From assembly GCA_027593365.1 (NCBI GenBank), contig JAQCIX010000004.1, positions 1 through 34,506 of the forward strand: 34,506 nt of DNA. The letters run 5' to 3'. The DNA comes from Verrucomicrobiota bacterium (lineage in GTDB: Bacteria > Verrucomicrobiota > Verrucomicrobiia > Opitutales > Seribacteraceae). A model generated the notes under the pieces. The model did not search any database. It was not told the DNA's origin and saw only the letters and a program-made list of their open reading frames with translations. A program made the position numbers and the translations under genes. Below are positions 28,086 to 34,506 of the stretch, piece after piece. Position 1 is the first letter of the stretch; each line of letters begins with the position of its first letter.

Positions 28086-31000
28086 TCAGTTCGGGTACGG
28101 ATGCTCGGTTAGAAGTTCAGCAGGACTGTAAAAACCCTGTTTACCTTTGATTTCGCCTCTCACTTTATTGACCTGCCAAGGTAAAATAGGGTCTGATTTG
28201 TTCCCAAATGAATTTCGAATAAAGGTGAGCACAGCTGCAGCATCGTAGTCATCAAGAAGAGACTCGAAAGGAGTCATTGGTACGAGGCCTGGGTATTCAC
28301 GACCTTTGACTTCGATGGGACCCATCAGTCCCTTTAGGGTAAGCTTGATCAGCCGATCCTGGTCGCCATTTACCCACTTTGTATCTGCAAGGGGAGGAAA
28401 TCCAGCATCGGGCAGCCCCATGCCGTTTTCCTGATGACAGGTTCCACAATAGCCTTCCTTTTCGTAAATTTCAGCCCCCTTCAAGAACAGGCGACCTTCA
28501 GAAAGCGAAAGGTGTTCTGGGACCACAATTTTATGTTTGTCCTCTTCGTAAGCCTGCTGGTTTTTAAGGAGATAACTCTCGGCAAAATCCAGGCTGGATT
28601 GGTAGGTTGCTCCCACACCCTTTTCCTTGGCTTTATCAATCACTTCAAGTCCGTCGGTCTGGGGAAGATATGTAGCTGTGGTCAGGGCAGACAAGCGTAC
28701 CCGGCCATGGGTATCTCCCGCAGCAGTGAGAAGTAATTTATTTTCATCCTCAAAATTGGAAAGATTGTTTCGCAAAACCTGAACCGCAGCGGAACGTACT
28801 CGATGGTCTTTTGATTCTAAAAGTTGAAGAAGCAGTTTTTTATGAATTCGATCTGCACCCCAAGTGACCCAGAGAGCTTCAAGTTTTAAACGATCATCCT
28901 CTTGTGAGTCGGCCCATTTTATGGCTGCTGCTGCAACCTGATTTGGGTTTCGTCCACGCAATTCACGACGAGTTCGATAGCGGGTGCGGAGTTCTGGAAG
29001 CTTAAGGTTTTCCAATAATTCAGGAATGGAAGCGTTGGCAATCTTGGCAGGTTGAACCAAGGGTCTCGAAGGGTAGGTGATTCGGTAAATTCGACCATGG
29101 GCATGATCTCGGTTGGGATCCCGGGCATTGTGTTGCATGTGTCCGATTAGAGCATTCTGCCAGTCCACAACATAGAGAGAGCCATCCGGAGCAAATTCCA
29201 AATCAACGGGACGGAAATTCGTGTCGGTCGAAAAGAGTAGGTCTTGCCTGTATTTCGTTTCAAACCCTGGATCCGAATCAATCAGCTGGTGTTGTTTTAT
29301 GCCTAGAAAACCAATGTTATTATTAATCAGAATGTCTCCTTGAACTTCATCAGGAAAGTGCCTGCTGGATACAATCTCCAATCCCGATGTCGGTCTTACT
29401 TTGTTGGATGAAAGTAAATCTGTGGAATTCAATGCAGCTCCGTATCGGGCATTGACCTCACCCGGCAGCATCCAACCAAGGGCAGGGCCGGATGTGTGCA
29501 GGAAAAATTCCTGTCCGTAGGCATCCACGCAAATGCCCCATGGGTTGGGGATTTTCAACTGAGCGTGTCTAACGAGGCTTTTATTTTGTGGAGAGTAGCG
29601 GAAAAACCCGCCATTGGTTCCGCGTATAGGGCCAAAAACCGTTTCTACATTTGTATGCAGGAAAATACCTTCTCCCATGAGTAGGGCACCAGAGGGGTCG
29701 GCACAAAAAGCAGATATAGCGTGATGGGTGTCGTGATCGTCAAATCCACTCAGTACTACTTCCTTTACATCATATCGATCATCTCCATCCGTATCCTTCA
29801 GTAAAACCAGATTTGCACCTTGTGACACATAGACACCGTCGTGGGAAATTTCGAATCCGATAGGGATGTGCAGGTCGTCCGCAAAATTGGTCTGCTTGTC
29901 TGCTTTCCCGTCGTTATCCGTATCTTCAAAAATGATAAGCTTATCCTGTGGCTTTGGGTCACCAATGCGGTAATGTGGGTAGCTGGCCATGGTGGCGACC
30001 CACAACCTGCCTTGGTTATCGAACGACATTTGCACTGGGTTAGCGAGGTCGGGGAATCTTTTTTCGTCGGCAAAGAGTTCGACCTTGTAACCTAGGGCAG
30101 GTTTCAATTGTTTTACCGCTTGTTCGCCAGGGATATACTGGAGCTTGCCGTGTTTGATATTATCAGAACGATAATTAGTTTCTACCCGGGGAAGCCTGAG
30201 GGTCTTGCGGTCCTCCTCTTCTAAGTTAATACGCCCGAAATGAACCCCAGAGCGATCCCAGTAAGTGGTTCCTCCCCACTGGGTAATGGCCATTCCCTGG
30301 ATTTTCGAGTCAACGGCTAAACCGATTTGATGAGCTCGGACTGAAAGTCGATGCCAAGTACCTGTACTTGGTAAATTACCCAATCGTTTTCTTCCGGTAG
30401 TGTTATCAATTCCATAGGGAATTAAATTTTCTCCCCAGTAGGCACGGTGCTCCCAGTTTCCGTTGTGGAATTGTACCATAATTTGCTTGGGTGTATCTCT
30501 GGGATCCAGGTAGACCCAAAAGAAAAACTCGTCGGTTGAGTCGGTAACCTCGTGTGGGTATGTTAACTGGTCCACCACCACTTGAGTGTTTCCTCTTCCA
30601 CTTCTCATCAAGGATTTAGATCCGGAAAGAACCGGGGAGGGGGCACCCACAAATTCCCAGCCTCTACTCAATCTGGAATTTCCAGGAGCTTCATCCTCAA
30701 AAAATAGACGAGTCCCAGCACCAATCCCAGCCGCCCAGATAGCACGATCCCTGATATCTGTGTATTGTCGGGTCTTCTGTAACTCGAATGGATAGTTTTT
30801 GGGGCCATATGGATTGTACCTTCTGCCATAGACATGGACGCCATTGGGCACCTTGAAGTCATTCAGCCAATAGAAGTTTTTATCCATAACTGCGTCGTGG
30901 ATGGCCTCTCTCTTTTCAGGTTTTGGGTTACCCCGGCCAAAAATTTGATCGCATAGGAGGTTGGCAAGTTTTCGGTTTCCTAGATCATTAAGCAAGGCCC

Positions 31001-31715
31001 CATCGAGAGTATGTCTTTGCCCCCCATTGTACCAATCCAGAGAGGGTTGATAGCAATCCACGAAAGTAATGCGGTTTTTACGGGCAATCTCCCTCATTGC
31101 ATCGGTGTAAATCGCAAGGTTTTTGTTTTGCAGGGTTCCGTCCGTTACCCCAGGCGTTGGTTCGACTGCTGTCGGAGAGATGAGAGCCATAAGGGGCTGG
31201 GATTCACCATTGTAGCGCTGGCGAAGGGTATGCTTAATGTATCCGTTGAGTTCCTTCTTAAATGAGTCCAGCCCCGCTTCTCCGGAGAAAGAAGAGTTGA
31301 AACCAAAGAAGGCCAGGACGACATCAGTTTGTAGGCGGGTAAGCCATTGGTCAGGTGTTTCAAAAAATCCTGCAGGTTGGGTGTTTGCCCGAAAACGGGC
31401 AGGCACCAATTCCTTCGCACCTGGGAATGCAAATTGTTCTTCCTGACCTCGACCCGGGTGAGGGCGAAACCCAGGAGTATTTCCTTCATCGCAAAGATTA
31501 CGGATAACCAACCGATAATGAGGGAAGCGCAATTGGACTTCCGTTTCGAAATGTCCGTAATGGACCATTCGGGATCCCATTCCTGCTCCCACCAATGATA
31601 CTTTGTAGTCTTTTTTAAGAGCGATTTTGGCACTTAAAGAAAGCGTGGTGATTGCGGAGATAAGAAAAGTCCAAAACAACAAATTTTGGAGACTAAAATT
31701 GCAAATACGATACAT
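28086..31715 (-). CDS. Secreted PVC-type cytochrome c protein with SGNH hydrolase domain
   Basis: The ATG at 31715 gives 1209 residues and a normal signal peptide (LLFWTFLISAITTLSLSA); a TTG nine codons earlier would spoil it. In order: an SGNH-like esterase domain (about 40-270, VSLVGAGMGSRM, FFGFNSSFSGEAGLDSFKKE), a concanavalin-like jelly-roll (about 340-520), a PVC-type beta-propeller (about 550-890, LWVATMASYPHY, HIPIGFEISHDGVYV, SLYVVDWQNALIG), HEAT-like helices and a cytochrome c domain. Heme attaches at CGTCH (C1090 and C1093), with a likely Met ligand in VPMTPF. Such proteins are abundant in Planctomycetes and Verrucomicrobia and are thought to oxidise sugars or act on polysaccharides; the substrate is unknown. 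Confidence 0.9.
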   Translation of the reverse strand: MYRICNFSLQNLLFWTFLISAITTLSLSAKIALKKDYKVSLVGAGMGSRMVHYGHFETEVQLRFPHYRLVIRNLCDEGNTPGFRPHPGRGQEEQFAFPGAKELVPARFRANTQPAGFFETPDQWLTRLQTDVVLAFFGFNSSFSGEAGLDSFKKELNGYIKHTLRQRYNGESQPLMALISPTAVEPTPGVTDGTLQNKNLAIYTDAMREIARKNRITFVDCYQPSLDWYNGGQRHTLDGALLNDLGNRKLANLLCDQIFGRGNPKPEKREAIHDAVMDKNFYWLNDFKVPNGVHVYGRRYNPYGPKNYPFELQKTRQYTDIRDRAIWAAGIGAGTRLFFEDEAPGNSRLSRGWEFVGAPSPVLSGSKSLMRSGRGNTQVVVDQLTYPHEVTDSTDEFFFWVYLDPRDTPKQIMVQFHNGNWEHRAYWGENLIPYGIDNTTGRKRLGNLPSTGTWHRLSVRAHQIGLAVDSKIQGMAITQWGGTTYWDRSGVHFGRINLEEEDRKTLRLPRVETNYRSDNIKHGKLQYIPGEQAVKQLKPALGYKVELFADEKRFPDLANPVQMSFDNQGRLWVATMASYPHYRIGDPKPQDKLIIFEDTDNDGKADKQTNFADDLHIPIGFEISHDGVYVSQGANLVLLKDTDGDDRYDVKEVVLSGFDDHDTHHAISAFCADPSGALLMGEGIFLHTNVETVFGPIRGTNGGFFRYSPQNKSLVRHAQLKIPNPWGICVDAYGQEFFLHTSGPALGWMLPGEVNARYGAALNSTDLLSSNKVRPTSGLEIVSSRHFPDEVQGDILINNNIGFLGIKQHQLIDSDPGFETKYRQDLLFSTDTNFRPVDLEFAPDGSLYVVDWQNALIGHMQHNARDPNRDHAHGRIYRITYPSRPLVQPAKIANASIPELLENLKLPELRTRYRTRRELRGRNPNQVAAAAIKWADSQEDDRLKLEALWVTWGADRIHKKLLLQLLESKDHRVRSAAVQVLRNNLSNFEDENKLLLTAAGDTHGRVRLSALTTATYLPQTDGLEVIDKAKEKGVGATYQSSLDFAESYLLKNQQAYEEDKHKIVVPEHLSLSEGRLFLKGAEIYEKEGYCGTCHQENGMGLPDAGFPPLADTKWVNGDQDRLIKLTLKGLMGPIEVKGREYPGLVPMTPFESLLDDYDAAAVLTFIRNSFGNKSDPILPWQVNKVRGEIKGKQGFYSPAELLTEHPYPN

Positions 31716-31742
31716 GAAATGTGCTGGTTTGTGTTTTTCCAA

Positions 31743-31786
31743 AAGGTCGGACCTTACCTTGAATGCCTAAAATAAACAACATTCAA
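31743..31786. promoter_or_regulatory. Two palindromes upstream of the secreted cytochrome gene
   Basis: AAGGTC-G-GACCTT (31743-31755) is a perfect 13-base palindrome. Right beside it, TTGAATG (31759-31765) and CATTCAA (31780-31786) form a perfect inverted repeat with a 14-base spacer. Both lie within about 70 bases of the ATG at 31715. This is the usual place for operators; the regulator is unknown. Confidence 0.4.
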
Positions 31787-31855
31787 TAGGGTAGGAACTC
31801 TAAATCAGGACAACCTGAAAAAATATTTAGAAGTGCGGGAAGGTTTCGACAGGAC

Positions 31856-32566
31856 CTAATCTCTTCTGCCGCCAAGTAGTCCCAAGCGAAATGCCCAGTA
31901 TAATAAAGTTAGCAAAGAGGTAACAAAAGCAGCAACATAGGTCATGGCAGCAGCGTTGAGCACCTTGCGGGCTCCATCCAGTTCTTTTTCTGTGACATAG
32001 CCCCCGCGTTGCAGGCAGGCAATGGCCCGATTACTAGCGTCAAACTCTACCGGGAGAGTGATCAGGGTAAAAAGAGTGGTGCATCCAAACAGCAACACTC
32101 CCAGCCAGGAAAGAGATGCACCGGACGCGGTTTGCACTCCACCGAGAAAGAAAGCGAGCATAATCACGATCATCGATAATCCTCCGCCAAGATTGGCGAC
32201 CGGTACCCATGCAGACCGAAAGGACAAAAGGGAGTACGACTTGGCATGTTGTATGGCATGGCCCACTTCGTGAGCCGCTACTCCAAAAGCGGCCATGCTG
32301 TTGGAATCATGTACCGCCTGGCTCAGGCGTAAGGTCTTGGTCCGAGGGTCGTAGTGGTCGCTCAGTTCGCCTGGTACCCGCTCGATGCTGACATCATTTA
32401 TATTATTGTCCTGCAATATGTTGCGGGCAATGTCAGCGCCAGTGAGACGAGAGCGGGTGGTGTACTGGCTGTACTTGCGAAAGCGCCCCTTGGTGATGCT
32501 CGAAGCATAGAGGCTCAGCCCCATTCCTATACCGATTACCAGCAGATAAAGTGGATCAAAAATCAT
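31856..32566 (-). CDS. YugP-like membrane zinc metallopeptidase
   Basis: The 236 residues match the YugP / zinc-peptidase-2 family of integral membrane proteins. The zinc site is HEVGH at 99-103 (H99, E100, H103), with LPVEFDASNRA downstream as the likely third-ligand region. A hydrophobic segment at the N-terminus (LYLLVIGIGMGLSLYAS) and three or four more after residue 115 anchor it. The PGELSDHYDPRTKTLRLS stretch before the active site is typical. The physiological substrate is not known. The ATG is clear. Its codons are richer in G and C than most of the window, like those of the divergent sugar kinase. Confidence 0.92.
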   Translation of the reverse strand: MIFDPLYLLVIGIGMGLSLYASSITKGRFRKYSQYTTRSRLTGADIARNILQDNNINDVSIERVPGELSDHYDPRTKTLRLSQAVHDSNSMAAFGVAAHEVGHAIQHAKSYSLLSFRSAWVPVANLGGGLSMIVIMLAFFLGGVQTASGASLSWLGVLLFGCTTLFTLITLPVEFDASNRAIACLQRGGYVTEKELDGARKVLNAAAMTYVAAFVTSLLTLLYWAFRLGLLGGRRD

Positions 32567-32594
32567 TTTCTTTTATTGTTTGATTAAATAAGCG

Positions 32595-32611
32595 GATCAA
32601 ATCGATCAAAT
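32595..32611. repeat. Tandem GATCAAAT repeat upstream of the sugar kinase
   Basis: GATCAAAT occurs twice with a nine-base period (32595-32602 and 32604-32611) in the 206-base gap between yugP and rhaB. It could be a paired half-site for a carbohydrate regulator. The rest of this gap contains only the open but unlikely TTG extension of the kinase frame and a weak TATATT near 32752. Confidence 0.25.
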
Positions 32612-32772
32612 TGCCTTCTTACAAGTTAGCAAATTGGACGATTTCTTCAAGCAAGATGCAACCCGGGCGTCGGACTGGTGGGGTGTTCGGGTTCTACAAC
32701 CTTTCTTTTCCTCGACACCTGCTTCCATGCCAATTAGCAGATTGTGTGAGTATATTTTCTCCTTTCCCATCG

Positions 32773-34263
32773 ATGAATTCCAAAAAAATCTACCTCGCTG
32801 TTGACCTCGGAGCTGAGAGCGGTCGGGTACTTGCCGGTGAATACGACGGCAGTTCCATAGCTCTGAAAGTGGTTCATTCCTTTCCCAATGGCCCGGTTCA
32901 TCTCAACGGGTCCATACACTGGAATACCGTCGGATTGTTTCAGCAGATTCTTGACGGACTCGCCAAAGCCCAAGCCGAATATGGGGCCTCTCTCCAGTCC
33001 GTGGGCGTGGACTCCTGGGGGCTCGATTACGGGCACCTTGATCCAGCGGGCAACCTGCTCGGTATGCCTTACCATTATCGGGACTCCCGAACTGAGCCCA
33101 TGTTTGAGAAGCTTTTTTCCAAGATTTCAAGGGAAGAATGCTATGCCCGTACCGGCATTCAACCTCTTTTAATCAATACATTGTTTCAATTGATGGCCGA
33201 AAAGGAAGCAGGTCAATCCTGCCTCAGGGAGTCCGACCAGCTCCTTTTCACGCCTGATCTGATCAATTTTTGGCTCACCGGAGAGAAGGGCAACGAGATT
33301 ACTATGGCCAGTACCAGCCAGATGCTCGATCAAAAGACCCGGAACTGGGACAGTGGACTGCTCGAACAACTGGGTATCCCCACCCAAATGCTCGGTGATC
33401 TTTGGGAGCCTGGGCACCATGTGGGGCAGGTAACTGGAGCGTCCCGGGATAAAATTCGCTGTGGTGATTTACCCGTCTACACCGTGGGTTCGCACGACAC
33501 CGCATCGGCGGTGGCCGGGGTGCCGGCTGGGTCCGAGGGCGATTTTGCCTACCTCAGTTCGGGTACCTGGTCGTTGATGGGTGTGGAACTCGACCAGCCA
33601 CTCTGCGATCCCGAGAGTGATAAGCTCGGATTCACCAACGAATTTGGAGTCAGTCAAGACATTCGCTACCTCAAGAATATCAGCGGATTGTGGATCGTGC
33701 AGGAATGCCGCCGGCACTGGCAATCTGCCGGAGAGGATTTTGATTACGGCCAGCTCACCAGTATGGCCCGGGAGGCCCGTCCCTTTTCCGCGATTCTCGA
33801 TGTGGATGATCCGGTTTTTTCCACCATTGGAAAAATGCCCGAAAAAATTGCTGATCGCTGCCTTGCTTCCGGTCAGTCCGCTCCACAGTCCAAGAATGAA
33901 ATCATCCGTACCGCCCTCGAGGGGCTTGCCCTGAAGTACCGAGAGGTGCTGGGGAATTTACGCATGAAAACTGGCAAATCCCTTGCCCAGTTGCACATTG
34001 TGGGAGGAGGGACCCAAAATGAATTACTCAACCAAATGACCGCGGATTCCACCGGTTGCGAGGTAATCGCCGGACCCATCGAGGCTACTGGTGTGGGCAA
34101 TGTGGTTGTGCAAATGATGGCTGCGGGCGAAGTAAGTTCCTTAGCGGATGCCCGGCAGTTGATCGCCGACTCCTTTGAGCCGAAAAGATATGAGCCTAGG
34201 CAAACTTCCCATTGGGAAGAGGCTTATGGAAAGATGCTTGAGATTGGAAAAAAAGGTACTTAA
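32773..34263 (+). CDS. rhaB: FGGY carbohydrate kinase, rhamnulokinase family
   Basis: The 496 residues match L-rhamnulokinase, which phosphorylates L-rhamnulose with ATP (E. coli RhaB has 489). The actin-like fold shows AVDLGAESGRVLAGEYDG (9-26), GVDSWGLDYGHLD, NTLFQLMAEK, GSHDTASAVAGVP, YLSSGTWSLMGVELDQPL, HIVGGGTQNELLNQMTAD and GPIEATGVGNVVVQMMA. The open frame extends 54 codons upstream to a TTG, but that part is unlike any kinase; MNSKKIYLAVDLGAESGR is the normal start. The gene is clearly richer in G+C than most of the window. No rhaA or rhaD lies beside it, so the exact sugar is inferred. Confidence 0.9.
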   Translation: MNSKKIYLAVDLGAESGRVLAGEYDGSSIALKVVHSFPNGPVHLNGSIHWNTVGLFQQILDGLAKAQAEYGASLQSVGVDSWGLDYGHLDPAGNLLGMPYHYRDSRTEPMFEKLFSKISREECYARTGIQPLLINTLFQLMAEKEAGQSCLRESDQLLFTPDLINFWLTGEKGNEITMASTSQMLDQKTRNWDSGLLEQLGIPTQMLGDLWEPGHHVGQVTGASRDKIRCGDLPVYTVGSHDTASAVAGVPAGSEGDFAYLSSGTWSLMGVELDQPLCDPESDKLGFTNEFGVSQDIRYLKNISGLWIVQECRRHWQSAGEDFDYGQLTSMAREARPFSAILDVDDPVFSTIGKMPEKIADRCLASGQSAPQSKNEIIRTALEGLALKYREVLGNLRMKTGKSLAQLHIVGGGTQNELLNQMTADSTGCEVIAGPIEATGVGNVVVQMMAAGEVSSLADARQLIADSFEPKRYEPRQTSHWEEAYGKMLEIGKKGT

Positions 34264-34266
34264 GTC

Positions 34267-34506
34267 TTACTTTTCGTAAACGGATTGAAAGCTTTCGATC
34301 GCAGACTTTAAAGATTCCGCATTCTTGACATCCACTCCCTGTTTGCATTTCATCGCTGCCACCATCACTGCATGAGCACCCTTGAGTAGGGCATCGTACT
34401 TATCCGAAGATGACTTGATTCGTTGGGTAAGAAAATACTCGGCGATAATTTTTTGAATCTTGGAAGCATGGTCCTCCTTAGTCGCGACCCAGCGGCTCAA
34501 TTGATT
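34267..34506 (-). CDS. Hypothetical protein, C-terminal part only
   Basis: The frame is open to the window edge and gives the last 79 residues (starting NQLSRWV) before a stop three bases after rhaB. A TTG at 34500 could be a start, but the frame continues past it, so the gene is probably cut by the edge. What is visible is mostly helical and charged (DHASKIQKIIAEYFL, KYDALLKGAHAVMVAAMKC), without motif, signal peptide or membrane segment. I do not recognise the family. It converges on rhaB. Confidence 0.6.
   Translation of the reverse strand, partial: NQLSRWVATKEDHASKIQKIIAEYFLTQRIKSSSDKYDALLKGAHAVMVAAMKCKQGVDVKNAESLKSAIESFQSVYEK

Noticed and set aside
31716-31742. TTG start nine codons upstream for the secreted cytochrome gene
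   Set aside because: The ATG at 31715 gives a cleaner signal peptide, and the TTG would sit against a palindrome.
32611-32772. A 54-codon upstream extension of rhaB from a TTG
   Set aside because: The added part is low in similarity to any kinase and contains odd composition; the ATG at 32773 fits the family N-terminus.

Overview
The window reads as a housekeeping stretch of a Gram-negative, aerobic bacterium. It is most likely a member of the Verrucomicrobiota, with the Opitutae / Puniceicoccales as a tentative finer guess. The strongest lineage marker is the secreted multi-domain protein at 28086-31715 (SGNH hydrolase, jelly-roll, PVC-type beta-propeller, HEAT, CxxCH cytochrome c), an architecture typical of Planctomycetes-Verrucomicrobia. 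LpxK implies lipid A and an outer membrane; HemF implies oxygen-dependent heme synthesis. Several starts lack a convincing Shine-Dalgarno sequence. There is no CRISPR array, transposase, rRNA or tRNA.

Layout. (1) 1-2.1 kb: the 3' end of a DUF3108 gene, then a LysR regulator divergent from the PLP-homeostasis gene yggS. (2) 2.1-8.4 kb, minus strand: leuB-alaS-SNF2 helicase, tightly spaced. (3) 8.4-12.6 kb, plus strand: nusA-infB-rbfA, preceded by a leader with a promoter-like site, a perfect palindrome and an intrinsic-terminator hairpin whose 5' arm can alternatively pair with the bases just before the nusA start. (4) 12.7-16.8 kb, plus strand: chaperones dnaK-groES-groEL, ending at a strong terminator, with no CIRCE element. 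(5) 22.0-16.9 kb, minus strand: panD, class V aminotransferase, topB, a cysteine-less FmdB-like small protein and lipA, with overlaps or short gaps. (6) 22.1-23.4 kb, plus: lpxK. (7) 26.5-23.3 kb, minus: a cNMP-binding / pseudo-receiver / STAS-like protein, then hemF and hemE (GTGA overlap). (8) 26.6-28.0 kb, plus: a dihydrolipoyl dehydrogenase-like flavoprotein. (9) 28.1-32.6 kb, minus: the large secreted cytochrome protein and a YugP-like membrane zinc peptidase. (10) 32.8-34.3 kb, plus: a rhamnulokinase-family sugar kinase, then an unidentified partial gene at the right edge.

How the genes relate. nusA-infB-rbfA links transcription elongation to translation initiation and 30S maturation, and dnaK/groESL supply folding capacity. 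leuB, panD, lipA and hemEF are biosynthetic (leucine, pantothenate, lipoate, heme). Most genes are ordinary; the items worth attention are the nusA leader, the repeated pyrimidine motif before infB and rbfA, the degenerate cNMP-receiver-STAS protein, the panD/lpxK inverted repeat, the palindromes ahead of the secreted cytochrome gene and the G+C-rich block at 31.9-34.3 kb. I see no clear evidence of a wholly new defence or mobile system. All intergenic gaps are under about 210 bases.
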